A stretch of 64,000 bases of DNA, taken from the NCBI GenBank assembly GCA_032622095.1, contig CP136064.1:132565129-132629128 (forward strand). The letters are read 5' to 3'. Below the pieces are notes generated by a model, which saw nothing but the letters and a program-made list of their open reading frames with translations, searched no databases and was not told where the DNA came from. Position 1 is the first letter of the stretch. The number at the start of each line of letters is the position of its first letter. Below are positions 1 through 11,082 of the stretch, one piece after another. Both the position numbers and the translations under genes were made by a program. The DNA comes from Siphonodentalium dalli. Lineage: Eukaryota; Mollusca; Scaphopoda; Gadilida; Siphonodentaliidae.

Positions 1-362
1 TTTATATTCATTACATATACATAATTACGTGCAGCTTACAGGTATTCATTCAATACAAAAGTTATTCATAATCATTTACCTACCGTGTGACGCCTTGTTT
101 CAGTCGTGTTCTCTCCGCGGTGGAGGGCCGTTAGCGGTAATTTGAACGCGGTTACGAATAAAAATACCGCGGTGTACGGCGGTAACGAACACCAATAACG
201 CGGTGACCTGCGGTAACCAACGGTAAAAATACCGTACCAGTACCGCGGGTCAACCGCCCTCCGTCGCGGTACAGAATGATAACCGCGGTATTTTGGTGGT
301 AACACCGCGGTAAGTACCGGCCCATAACCTCGTTAAACAGGTCGCTTACTGAGAGCATAGCT
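1..362 (-). mobile_element. CGCGG-rich nonautonomous element (cut by window edge)
   Basis: A GC-rich block in AT-rich surroundings with many short ACCGCGGT palindromes. It is the inverted copy of 14417-14770: both read, in their own orientation, CAGCTATGCTCTCA, then GACCTGTTTAACGAGG, a run of CGCGG motifs, and GAATACCTGTAAGCTGC. By eye the two agree at about nine positions in ten. The inner edge lies near 362, where degenerate satellite monomers begin. The outer edge is beyond the window. The open frames here have no recognisable domain and are not called as genes. Confidence 0.7.
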
Positions 363-945
363 GTACATGTCAATGTCAACAGCCAAGAAAAATTTCAAAA
401 TGATCTGACCAAAGGTAGGACTTGTAGCCCAAGCCAAAGAATTTAGTAATGCAAAGAGTAAAATCCAAGATGACCCCAAAATGAGTCGTTCCCATATACA
501 TGTCAATGTCAACATCCAAGACAAATTTCATAATGATCCGACCAAAGGTAGGACTTGTAGCCCAAGCCAAAGAATTTAGTAATGCAAAGAGTAAAATCCA
601 AGATGGCTGCCGGCAGCCATGTTTTATGGCCGAATAACCCCAAAATGACTCGTTCCCATCTATATGTTAATGTCAACAGCCATAATGAAAATAATGAAAG
701 TGTCCATGACACTGTAGCTCAACTTTGCGCAGAAATTAAATTTTTGTGATCAGCAATAAATGGAATGATGAATTGAATTTTAAAACCCAAGATGGCAGCT
801 GGCTGCTGAATGAACCCAAAATGACTCGTTCCCATTTTCACATGTCAATCTTAACATCCGTGACAAATTTCATGATGAGCCCATGCTAATGAATTGAATT
901 TTGAAATCCAAGATGGCCACCAGCGGCTATGTTTTTTTTGCCGAC
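363..945 (+). repeat. Degenerate monomers of the satellite-bearing element family
   Basis: About three diverged monomers with the hallmarks aaatccaagatgg, ccccaaaatgactcgttccc, catgtcaat and tttagtaatgcaaagag. One monomer lacks about 30 bp between aagatg and acccc. At 695 the family start sequence (gaaagtgtccatgacactg, then tagctcaactt) interrupts the run, suggesting a second nested copy. These are older and more diverged than the main array. Confidence 0.8.
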
Positions 946-1779
946 CGAAAATACAAGATAATATGAACATAAAAGTAACTTAATTTACGATATTTTGAGA
1001 AGAATGTATACTTTGATGCGATGGAAATTGGCAAACTTTCCGAATGAATGGAAAGCTGTGAATGAAATATATTATGAGTGAACTTACAAACATGAATTAT
1101 AGTTATAATAAATAATGTAATGGTATGAATCAACTTTAAAACATGAGAAATACAACATACAAATATGCATGAAAAGAGCGTCTGTAGTTATACTACACTA
1201 TCAACAGTTGAAGGTAAACCCATCATATTACCGGCAGGATCACAAAGTATTCATCAAAATATTAAGCCTAACCAATTTCCACAATCTTTCATTTTCCAGT
1301 CTTTGATTAATAATTCAGCAAACAGGAAGTTGAAATTAACTTACTGGTAATATCTACCGAATTCACCGGTAATAACAACCGAATTCTCCAAAATATTTAC
1401 CGATCCTTACAAAATTGGAAAAACTGGGATAATATCGGGAAAACTACCAAATTAATTATGACGTTGCCGCCAAGATAAAAAACATAAATGATGTAACATA
1501 GATACTGATTTCTTCTTAATAATTGCGTTGGCTGGGATGGTGAGGTTATAACTTGTGTCGGCTGTTGGCAGTGACATTGGTAATATCCGTATTGGGTAAA
1601 GGGTTAATAAAGTTTCAGCAATGTCCTTGCAACTATTTGTCTGTCAAAAGAGTAACATTCTACTGTGTCCTAATCACATTTACAGCTTGCAATGTACACT
1701 GCAACAAGGTAATTAGGAGCGAGATATTGTATACATTTTATATACAGTTTACAGCAAATGATAATGATCCCCAACTTAC
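946..1779. other. Intron or 3' flank; no gene seen
   Basis: AT-rich sequence downstream (in gene direction) of the LIM2 exon. I looked on the minus strand for a LIM3 exon (C-x2-C, H-x2-C) with splice sites and found none. Short open frames here have no recognisable content. Confidence 0.6.
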
Positions 1780-1910
1780 TTATGAAAATCATCAATACAG
1801 TGTATCTGGTTGGTAGCATCCACAGTGAATGGTATTCCATCCAAACTGACTCCACAAACAACACACACAAAGCAATCAGGATGATATGGCTTCCCTGTGG
1901 CTCTCAATAG
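1780..1910 (-). CDS. LIM2 exon (second part) of zyxin/LPP-like protein
   Basis: A 131-bp exon: acceptor tttccag ends at 1911 and donor AA|gtaagt starts at 1779. It encodes 43 codons plus two bases. It begins [14 protein letters not shown] and contains [10 protein letters not shown], ending IHCIDDFH with a split Lys codon. It supplies the H-x2-C, C and C zinc ligands of LIM2 and the last C-x2-D pair. The [10 protein letters not shown] and HCIxDFH wording is typical of LPP and TRIP6 LIM2 (family knowledge). It follows the 7126-7079 exon in phase 0 without missing residues. The next exon, expected to start LIM3, is not visible between 1 and 1779. The open frame on the other strand over this interval is a shadow. 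Confidence 0.93.
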
Positions 1911-3300
1911 CTGGAAATAAAGAGTCAATCTTTTAGTGCACATTGTGAAAATATGATAAATAATTAACTACTGGACCACACCATGTTCAAATCTCCAAAT
2001 TTTTAATACAAACAAGACTTTCTATTTATATATCAATCTAAAGTGCATTCAAAGTAGTGAAACTTAAGGTGTTCGTGCTATCCCCTTTTCTGATCTGAAT
2101 TGAAAGTGTCAACTGGAATTCAACAGTTAACTGAAAAATAAAGGATTTATATGGTCTAGAAACCACAAACGCAAATGGAAAGACCGGAGCTTTGGAACTT
2201 CATTTCATCTCACAATTTTCAAATCCGAAATGCATCCAAACCACTGACTTGGTATTAGCTTTTGTCAAAAGATCCATTTTCAATTGAATAATCGGACAGC
2301 CTTCGGATAGATATATACCAATGTTTATTATGTTTTCACAAAGTATTAAAGCGAACACATTAGCTGGACTCAATTTTGTTTCATTGTCACTTCCATGAGG
2401 TGCGACTTATGTAATTTCAAACCAGTCAAATTCAGTTAACACCAGCCTCTGAATGCAGACCAGGGGCACCCATTGTTTTATCCCTGGGGTCCTATACAGT
2501 AGCGACACTGCGATTGACTGTCGCAAGCTGTGAATGAAACCCCATGGCATACTCCATTATATTAGGTACACAAATACAAAACTATAAAGTGTCCAATTAT
2601 ATATTTCTACACGGATTATATCCCTTAATATTTTATTTTCTTTTGCAGGTTTTGTCACAAGCCGCATTAGTTTTCAATGATAGAAATAACAATTTTATTT
2701 TTTCACAACCATTATTCGATACCTTGAAATGGATACCGACCTTCTCGATATATCAAATAATCCAAAATCCATAAAGTTTTAATTGGTATTCAAAAAAATA
2801 TTGGCTAAGCAGTATATTATCAAAATAATGTGCAGCCCTAGGTGTTTATGTTGATAGACCACCTATTCAAAGATATGCCACTAAATGGGATGTAAATATC
2901 ATACTGAATTATTTGAAGACATTGTCACCTGTAAAGTCTTTGATCTTATAACAACTTTCACATAAACTGGCTATGATTATACTACTGTTGTCTGGCCAAA
3001 GAGCACAAGTGCTCTATCTTATGGATATTAGAAATAATAGCTTTATTTACAGCAAAGGTTGTTGTAAAGTTTGGGGATTTGTTTAAACAATAACAGTTGG
3101 AGAGTGTATTACCGAACTTGTTATGTCGGCTTACGCTCCAGACAGGAAAATTTGTAAAAAGTATTTACGTTTTCAGTATTTCATTCGACAAACAAAACTA
3201 GTGCAAGGAACCGAAATGCAACTGTTTATCTCTATTCAAGAACCCTATGGAAGGGTTACAGGAGAAACCCTTTTCCACTATGGGGTATATTCCCACCAGC
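1911..3300. other. Intron sequence; nothing recognised
   Basis: AT-rich, no domain-bearing frame on either strand, no clear terminal repeats. Confidence 0.6.
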
Positions 3301-3315
3301 CTTTGTACAGGTGTT

Positions 3316-3515
3316 TCTAATTATACTCCCACCCGCCTGAATACAAGCGAGATACTCTTTCCCCGCTGGATTCGCTGTGTTCTCAATAAATCCGGAATTT
3401 AGATATATCAGGCGAGATATTTTTTCCCCGCTGGTGTTCTAAATGTCAGGTGAGATACTTTTTTCCCCCTGTATTGGCTGTGCTCTAAATAAATCTGGAA
3501 TGGATAATGTTTAAA
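3316..3515. repeat. Imperfect short tandem repeat (GCGAGATACT...TTCCCCGCTGG units)
   Basis: Three imperfect units share gcgagatact or gtgagatact, a T-run, then ccccgctgg. Two also share tctcaataaatccggaat or tctaaataaatctggaat. It looks like decayed tandem duplication of a roughly 70-110 bp unit. Confidence 0.5.
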
Positions 3516-3815
3516 CATCACCCCAGGAGGACAGCAGCTACATCAGTAGCTTTGAGAGCAAAAGTACCACTCCAAACTATATTGAACAACTCCGGCTGGA
3601 TAAGCGTATCCACTTTTTCAAAATACTAGTACTAGAAAAAAACTAGTCCAGCCTACCTCTACAGTTCTGTTAGCTCCGGGCATCATGTCTACAGAAATGT
3701 TAAAGGTAATTTTCTCGTATTATATCTGCTTACAGCATTTTATCATTACTTTTGAAAAATTGATGCAGGGTCTAAAATCTCCATGGAATCCCGATGTGTC
3801 AAGGCATTTAAATGA

Positions 3816-4071
3816 AATTGATAGATTAAACGAGACTTACCTTTAAGGTGATGTTTGATCAGAATTTCATTTAAATGCCGAGAACATTGAGGGATAACAT
3901 ACCCTCCCATCACACCCTTTTGGAATTATTCCTGCATCCATTTAGCACGCTGAACTATGATGTTGGTCACACAAAATGAGACCTCCATGTTATCCCTCAG
4001 TGGTCTCGGCATTTAAATGAAATAATGATCAAACATCACCTTACAGGTAAGGCTCGTTTAATCTATCAATT
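3816..4071. mobile_element. Foldback/MITE-like element with long inverted arms
   Basis: Arms of about 80-85 bp are inverted copies: the outer ends are AATTGATAGATTAAACGAG and CTCGTTTAATCTATCAATT. Inner parts share GGTGATGTTTGATCA, CATTTAAATGCCGAGA and GAGGGATAACAT. The spacer is about 90 bp and has no coding content. No clear target duplication was found. The inner arm word GCATTTAAATGAAAT also occurs just outside the left end. Confidence 0.7.
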
Positions 4072-5085
4072 ACAAACTGGGCTGCTACTAGTTATGATGG
4101 TGACTGATTTACTGGTTTTGTTGCAAAATAAATATATATTACTCATATGAAAATATAGGTCAAGTTCCAATTACAAATAATATTGAACCTGTCAAGTTAT
4201 ATTCCTTAAAGAGCTTTTGATATAAGTTTTTAAGTGCGTAATAAATGAAACACCAAATGTTGCAAGTCTCTAGTCTCATATCACAACAAGAATATTGCTC
4301 ATATAATTTAAGATTATCTATGCAGGCATATGAGCATACTTTTGAATTTAAATGTGTATTGTCATACTATGATGTTTACAGTTGGATTACGCAAACATGC
4401 AATATGTGCTGGAGGTGTATGTTGAAATGTATATAATTTAATCATAAGCTGTCAATCCACTTAATACTGTAAAACAATTGATTGTCACACATTTAGCTAT
4501 TAAAGTTGTTTCTCAATAAATAAAATTTCTTCATTACTTCTGCTATTGAAATGATAGCACTCATAGCAGTATCTTGCTATAATCACCATGCCTACATACA
4601 GCGTGCCTAAAATGTACATGAAAACTATTATTCGATACTTTCTGAGATATAAACAGAGATTCCGATGCTACATCAAAAATCCTTCAGGCAGTACTGCTCT
4701 GCCATTAAAATTACTGCTTATTACCCACCAGTACTCAGGTGCATAAGTAACTAGACAAATCAACAAGACTCGATCTGGCAATCCAACTAACATTTTCAAA
4801 GAAATGAAGTTTCATAAACTAGCAACTCAAGTCACCATATACAGGCAAAATATTTCTTGACCACCTGCTATCACAGTGGATGCTGTTTGCTAACCAATCA
4901 AAAGTGACGAATTCACGATAACTTTGATCACTCGATAATTGGATGTATGATTGACAACATTTCAACTTTGGTGCGTCTTTTTCGTCAGTAATAATCTCAA
5001 AGGTTTACGCTCCTTTTAAACTTATACCTTCTACTTATGCAGAATGAGAGATTAAATTATAAGAAATAATTCTTGTTTCGATTAA
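4072..5085. other. Intron sequence; nothing recognised
   Basis: AT-rich, no domain-bearing open frame, no clear repeats. Confidence 0.55.
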
Positions 5086-5086
5086 G

Positions 5087-5177
5087 GTTATGAGTTATAA
5101 CCGAAAAGCTTTTCTAAAACTGAGCTAAGAGTTATAGAATTTATCTTCAAACTTTTCGGTTATGAGTGCATAACCTT
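5087..5177. repeat. Imperfect hairpin
   Basis: AAGGTTATGAG-TATAACCGAAAAG pairs with CTTTTCGGTTATGAG-GCATAACCTT across about 40 bp. Each arm also contains a small internal palindrome (GGTTAT/ATAACC). It could be a decayed MITE. Confidence 0.5.
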
Positions 5178-5293
5178 AAAGGGGGTACTGTACGCCATTT
5201 TCAATAAATTCCCGGTGATAACAATGATCTAATATCGATAGTATTTAGAAACTAATTAATTTGAGTCAAAGATGTATTCTGTAAATGTTCAGG

Positions 5294-6470
5294 TTAACTC
5301 TTTGATTGCCAGGGGCCGATATTATCGGCCCAAATATCCGGTCGGTAAATTGCCAGGGCCGATATTATCGGCCATAATTGTAACCGTAATTATTTTGATC
5401 ACAACTGTATGACAATAATAAAAAAGTTTTTAAAGTTTCATAAAATTATTGTTTTAATTGTTTCTAATTAAATTCTGCAGTATATATCTGATTTTTAATC
5501 CTTTTTAAGACGTTTGAAAATTAAAATAATGAAATAAGTTTGTAAAAAAAATGTAAGATCCGCAGTCGGAAATCCAAAATGGCCGACAATTTCAGAAAAA
5601 TATTTTTAGACAATTATTTATATGAAAGATCTGCATTTTACCAATGCATTAACTAATTTAAACATGATAGTATGACAACCTGACATGACAATAAAGATTA
5701 TGTGTACTTTAGATTGTTTTATTAGTATTTTTAATAGTCAAAATTGCCGTTTTTGCTGAATGAATCACCTATTTTTCAAGGTAAAAACGCAATTCACTAA
5801 AAGTTAAAACAAACAGCGTGATTATAAACTCCCACAGGTTTAGACCACATGCATATGTGTTATTTTTGTTATTTTATTTATAGCACAATGATGATAAGCT
5901 TGTAGTTAGAGATTTAATTATATATCACAATTTTTTATTTTTTTTTTGACAGTCAAAATTGCCATTTTCCTCAATTAAAAAACCTAGCTATTTTCGTAAT
6001 AAACTGTGCAACTAAATTCTAAATCGGCTCCTGCATTGTGTAGCTCCTCACATATGGTCCAGCTATACCAGAACTAGACCCTAATTTATTCTTACAAGTT
6101 TTTAAATGAGAAAGACAGTAGAAAGATTTATCAGATCATCATTGTTGGAATACTGTCTCAGAAAACCAATATTGAATATAGCAGGTTCTGGGTCATTTTT
6201 CAATAGGATTATTGCAAAAAAATCCTTATTTGGAGTTATTTCCCTTGGGTGACAAGGAGTTATGCCCCTTAATTGTCGTGAATATTCTTCGGCAAAATAT
6301 TCACCTGAAATTCTTTGGCTAATCACCTACATACATGTCCTTGATATTTGAAACATTATTTCATAAGAAGAAGACTATTATTGTATCATACTATTCCACA
6401 ATAAAATCAGTTTTCTCATAAATTCTCCGGCAATTTAGGTGTAAAATTAGCTCGGCAACGAAAGAGTTAA
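5294..6470. mobile_element. TTAA-bounded nonautonomous DNA element with GGCCGATATTATCGGCC palindromes
   Basis: The left end reads TTAACTCTTTGATTGCC and the right end reads GGCAACGAAAGAGTTAA, an imperfect terminal inverted repeat with TTAA at each outer edge. TTAA targets are typical of piggyBac and Kolobok elements (established knowledge). Near the left end two copies of the palindrome GGCCGATATTATCGGCC stand about 50 bp apart and could be transposase-binding sites (inference). No transposase frame was found, so it is nonautonomous or decayed. Confidence 0.65.
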
Positions 6471-6507
6471 TAGGTTATCTCAAAATCAAAGTTAATAATT
6501 TGATATA

Positions 6508-6541
6508 AATTTAATTTATGGCTGGAGCCATAAATTAAATT
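6508..6541. repeat. Perfect 15-bp-arm hairpin
   Basis: AATTTAATTTATGGC, loop tgga, GCCATAAATTAAATT. Perfect pairing; function unknown. Confidence 0.8.
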
Positions 6542-6943
6542 ATGAATTTCCATGGACAAGACATTATCAAAATAATTCATGGATAGTGGATTGGCCAATG
6601 CGTGGCACACACGATCGTGTAAACAATTATGTTGATAAACTCAAGCCATTCACTGACTAGTGACTATACAATGACCTAAATGAGTATACGCGACTAGTAT
6701 GCATATAATATAACATTTATTTTATACATGTGCTTGAAAACTGTCCAAAAATTATTTGATAATGACAATTTGTAATTTTGCATTCCAGCTAATCTGCCAT
6801 TCGTAACATTACTTCGTACTCAACAGACTTTCAAATAAAATGGAAATCTGGTTACCTTATTCTACGACTAAGAGACTATAGAAACCAACAACAACATTTG
6901 AGCAGAGTATCCCTTTAATCGAAAAAAGAGTTATTTCTTAATT

Positions 6944-6965
6944 ATGTATGTATGTATGTATGTAT
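6944..6965. repeat. (GTAT)n microsatellite
   Basis: About five tandem GTAT units, 113 bp from the LIM2 microexon donor. Confidence 0.9.
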
Positions 6966-7078
6966 AAACATGTGCTTCTTTCCAATAAATAATTGAATTT
7001 AAGTGGACCGAAATGAGGTTGTTTCATCTTTGCATGATGTATTGTACATTGTTTATATTTAACTAGATGAACACTCAC

Positions 7079-7126
7079 CCTGTCGGTTACTGGCTTGGAA
7101 CAAACTGAACACTTCTCCAAGGTGTT
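7079..7126 (-). CDS. LIM2 exon (first part), 48-bp microexon-like
   Basis: A short symmetric exon of 16 codons with acceptor tttctccag and donor gtgagtgt. It encodes NTLEKCSVCSKPVTDR, giving the first C-x2-C zinc pair of LIM2. It joins seamlessly to CEKCYM from the 17142-17075 exon upstream and LLRATGK from the 1910-1780 exon downstream, both in phase 0. Because it is exactly 48 bp and phase 0-0, skipping it would keep the frame but remove the first zinc pair of LIM2. Whether it is ever skipped cannot be told from the sequence. Confidence 0.93.
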
Positions 7127-7329
7127 CTGGAGAAAAGTGAATTATTAATGACATTTTGAAGAAAATATGCATGCAGTTACATCAATTATATTATTTTTTT
7201 GCATTTGAAATCAATATTAGCACCATTATTCATGATTAATGGATTAAGGAGGTGCCCCATTTGAAGGGCAAAATCATTATCCTCTATAACCAATGCATAC
7301 TATAGTACTATAACAACACATGTTCACCC

Positions 7330-7332
<3 letters not shown>

Positions 7333-7361
<29 letters not shown>
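7333..7361. repeat. (TA)n microsatellite
   Basis: Uninterrupted TA dinucleotides for nearly 30 bp. Confidence 0.95.
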
Positions 7362-7594
7362 ACAATAACACACATGTATATTACCAATATAAGGTACTCT
7401 CAGGTGCCTAATAACTTAACTGGATAGCTGGTCAAACTTGACCAGATATTTCCTTTGACAGCTAAGTACAACTTTACAGTCTGCTTTTGTTGAAGACGTG
7501 AAAAGAGCTGACAAAATCAATCAGAACTTAAAAAGTGAAACATTTGTGATGAAATTTCCATCGCTTGGTAATATACAGACCCTCTCAAAATAAG

Positions 7595-7870
7595 TGTCCC
7601 TTTTAACGCGGTCCTCAACATGGTCATAACGCGGTCGTAACATCAACGCAACAAGGTCGTTGCGTTGATAACGCGTTGGCGATACGTTACGACTGCGCTG
7701 AAAATCAACGGACCGTGTTGAAGTTTAACGCAGACCGCATTAAAGTTTATCGCAGACCGCATTGAAGTTTAACGCAGACCACGTTTACGTTAAACGCCTT
7801 GTGTTAAGGATCAACGCACACACGTTGAAGATTACAATCACCGCGCCGAAAAGTAAACAGACGTTAAATG
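7595..7870. repeat. Cluster of AACGCGGTC/AACGCAGACC motifs (DNA-element end?)
   Basis: CpG-rich patch in AT-rich intron with many diverged 9-12 bp words such as aacgcggtc, gttgcgttga and tttaacgcagacc (three close copies). A related patch lies at 13900-14010 (accgcgtttgttgcgttgac, gaccgcatta, acacaagg). Dense subterminal repeats like these are common near the ends of DNA transposons (established knowledge); no terminus or target duplication was located. Confidence 0.45.
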
Positions 7871-9035
7871 AGTCGCGTTATTCGGTTTTATACCAATCAA
7901 TTTTTGTTTTATTTACAATCACCTATGACTAATTTAGTGTCATTTTCCCACTCTCCGAAAACCGAAAATCACATATCTACGCATTCGTTCCAAATAAGGC
8001 AATTTATTTGCAGCTTTTGACTCGCGTTAGACATTTTTGTGATATATACAGGTACAATGTGTATGTATCAGTGTATCGCACGGAGTGGTCGTGTGGTTGT
8101 GTTTCCCAACACTACTCACGAATATATTGCCATAAATGTCTGCTACAGAACTGGTGGAGAGTGAATATATGTACACGTTGTTGCAAACGGAACTAATAAT
8201 ACATCTAATAGGCTTAGTAGCAGTAAATAGATCACAATTGACCTAATTTCTGGTTTTGTAGTTGACGAAACCAGAATAACTTAGTAAACTTTAATAGTTT
8301 CAAAATGAGCAGTATAAGCATGTTGTCTGTCGTTTCCCTGCACCAGTATATCAGTCTCCGTTCAGGAAGTGAATCTGACCAATTAGAAAATCAATTGTCA
8401 AATATGGGTGGAGTTACAGAAAAATTATGTGGTGGAGGTTTGTGTGTGGGGTTTTTTTTTAGCGAGGCATGGAATTACCGTACATATTTTGTCTGGCATC
8501 GGCGTTTGAAATCAAATGAGTATGCCATTATGTGTAGACTTGTTTTTGATTTGAATTGTTGCTATTTTACGATGTACTTACATGTACAAAGGTAAAATGC
8601 ACAGGGGTTGTGCAACTTTTTATTTTATTATATTATTTTTTAAAATAGTATCACAAAATAATTTTTTTAAATAATTTTGTTTACTGTGTGTAAAAGATAT
8701 CATTGCATGTTTATTTTGGTGTGGTTATTAAGAACAACGCTTGCCGTTTTATTCCTAATGTAACTATATACATGTACATGTATCATACCATGAACACAAG
8801 GTTTCTATAATTGACATACCGGTATTGACGTTTTGATGGCCAGCTATCGGCTTTCGAGAGAATAAATTTTACTCATTTGTTGTCAGCCTTGCAAAAATTC
8901 CATTTATCGCCTCTCATAAAGAGCGACCATACTTCCGTCAAAACGTGGTAAGCAATAAAGACCGTTTGAATTATGATAATTTGTACTGGTTTTTAACGTA
9001 AAACCATCGACGTATGTAAGTATAGATCGATAGTA
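7871..9035. other. Intron sequence; no gene seen
   Basis: Contains two modest open frames (around 8008-8196 and 8305-8595) without any recognised domain, splice context or homology that I can name. Treated as noncoding. Confidence 0.5.
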
Positions 9036-9512
9036 ACGAGAGGCCGATCACGATCGGCAGATGTTAACCCATCCCTTGGCGATAGTAAGTTACTCTGTTA
9101 CTGTTACTACTTTTTTTTTAATTATTATAAAAAAACAATTTTATTATTTTTTGTTGTTATTTATTTATTTATTCATTTTTTGTTGTTATTTATTTATTTA
9201 TTCATTTTATATTGTGCGAGAAATTAAAACTAAATTTTTATTTTTTTAAGAGTGAATATGTTTTTGGAAAAAGGGCCATAACTCACTTAAAAATAGTCTG
9301 ATCAAACCCATATTCAAACTCAATCTGTCTTTTGTGCTGTAAAATTCATATACAAAATTTGGTTCCGATCAGATAGAAAATGTTTGAGTTATCGCACCAT
9401 GCATAAAGTGTCTACAGGCAGACAGATGGACGGATGGGATGGACTAACGACGAGTGGTCAATCCGGACATTGATACTATGTTTTAATACCATACTATGGT
9501 ATGGGTAAACAT
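9036..9512 (+). mobile_element. 'ggccataactc' family element, short copy
   Basis: It starts with ACGAGAGGCCGATCACGATCGG, in which GCCGATC-ac-GATCGGC is a hairpin, followed by CAGATGTTAACCCAT. It ends with TACCATACTATGGTATGGG and TAAACAT. The start word GTTTAACCCATACC (seen intact in other copies) and the end word GGTATGGGTAAAC are inverted copies of each other. Between lie a T-rich stretch, one gggccataactc unit and a short CAGACAGA tail. No coding content. Confidence 0.7.
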
Positions 9513-9891
9513 ACAAATTAGTCATTTGTGGTTAAGTATCAATTTTCCCATCTCCACTAGCATGGGCATGTATGTGATTTTTGTGAAACACTGGACAAAC
9601 ATGACAGATTATGTGATAAAACACAATTTATTTCCTATGAGTTTTCTATTGCAAGCCATCTTTCTTGACATAGAGACCTCCTCAGAAACCCAGGCTAACA
9701 GGGCAAATTAATTACACAGAGCTCTTATCTCTCCACAGGTATAAAGTATCTCTGGTTTAGGCCTCATACTGATGGCTAAAAATAACTCTATTTCTCATAA
9801 TACAGATTACTGCTTATCTCCTTCTCTAAGGAGTTAAATTTCATATCACTGGTAATTAATTGAAGACTGCTAGGGTTGTCTGATCAATTCT

Positions 9892-10444
9892 TAGTTGAAA
9901 AAGGGCCATAACTCCATTAAAAAATAACGGATCAAACCCATATTCGAACTCGATCTGTATTTTGAGTTGATAAACTCACATACAAAATTTGGTTCCTATC
10001 AGTTGAGAAATGGTGTATTTATGGAAGCATGCATGAATTCTATGTCAAAGGGCCATAACTTCATTAAAAAATATCAGATCAAACCCATATTCGAACTCGA
10101 TACGTATTTTGGGCTGAGAAACTCGCATACCAGATTTGGTACCGGTCAATTTTTTTTTTTGAGTTATGGCAGCATGCATGAATTCTAAGTCGAAAAAGGG
10201 TCATAACTCCGTAAAAAAAACTTGGATCGAACCCATATTCGAACTCGATCTGTATTTGGTGCTGAGAAATTCATATACAAAATTTTGTTCCGATCAGATA
10301 GAAAATATTTCAGTTATCGCACCATGCGTAAAGTGTCTACAGACAGACAGCCAGACAGACAGACAGACAGACGGACGGACTAACGACGAGTGGTCAATCC
10401 GGACAACGACACTATGTTTACCATACTATGGTATGGGTAAACAT
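9892..10444 (+). mobile_element. 'ggccataactc' family element with three ~148-bp tandem units and (ACAG)n tail
   Basis: ggccataac (or gtcataac) recurs near 9904, 10051 and 10199. Each unit continues with cccatattcgaactcgatc, tgtatttt, and an aaatttggttc word. The last unit leads into an ACAGACAG/ACGG microsatellite, gacgagtggtcaatccgga, and the palindromic end accatactatggtatgg. The long open frame over part of this is repeat-derived and is not a gene. Confidence 0.75.
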
Positions 10445-10500
10445 AACGAGAGGCCGATCACGATCGGCAGATGTTTAACCCATACCTTGGCGATAACGAT
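10445..10500 (+). mobile_element. Second element start abutting the previous element end
   Basis: The start sequence acgagaggccgatcacgatc and gtttaacccataccttgg follows directly on the palindromic terminus at about 10443, a head-to-tail junction of two family members or of one element's two ends. Confidence 0.65.
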
Positions 10501-10555
10501 TAGCTATTTTCATATAATCCTTACACCAACCTTTTCAACAATTCACACCTTACTA

Positions 10556-11082
10556 TTAAAGCTACTCGATCTGATTAAGCACCCCTCAGTTACTATTTAT
10601 TTGGCTTCGGGGGTAAAAAATATTTTATTCAAATCGAGGAACCCATTCCTCAAAGCTCAGAGTAAGCAGATATCAATTTTTAAATCTATTATCTTTAACC
10701 ACCTGGAATATTTAGTGGCCATATGAAAGTCGATGAAGATGGATAACTCTAAAATCAAGTGGCTTTTTTTGTGTCAGATATATGACAAAATTTCATTGTA
10801 CAAAATGTTGATAAATAACAGATTTTGGGCAATTTTATACTATAGTGGACTGTGGTTAGCATTATTTTTGGGCAATTAATCGATTCTCATAACAGAAGCG
10901 GAAGTGGCATAAGACTTATTGGGCACATTCCATATGAACATGGATATGGCATTTGATTCCAACCTATTAAGTCAGTTGAAAATATAGTCTTATAGAGCTC
11001 AGTCCATAGTCAGGCAGAAGAACCATACATAACAGTTGAAATTTAGTAAAATATGATTGATAATGATTGGATATAACATACT
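10556..11082. mobile_element. Related foldback-element arm and internal sequence
   Basis: TTAAAGCTACTCGATCTGAT at 10556 resembles TTAAAGGTACTCAATCCGAT at 11083. It is followed by homologous sequence (ttggcttcgggggtaaaaaa, caaatcgaggaacccat, caaagctcag). A second inverted pair, ggataactctaaaatcaagtgg near 10740 and its complement near 11280, links it to the neighbouring element, so the two are nested or recombined. Confidence 0.5.

Noticed and set aside
1670-1870. 66-codon minus-strand frame overlapping the LIM2 exon
   Set aside because: It reads the exon in the wrong frame; the LIM2 frame is fixed by neighbouring exons and zinc ligands.
8305-8595. 96-codon plus-strand frame beginning MSSISMLSVV
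   Set aside because: No recognised domain, low-complexity tail, no splice evidence.
10166-10726. 186-codon open frame containing QTDSQTDRQTDGRTND
   Set aside because: It spans tandem element units, the (ACAG)n microsatellite and the palindromic terminus of a mobile element; the peptide is a translation of repeats.
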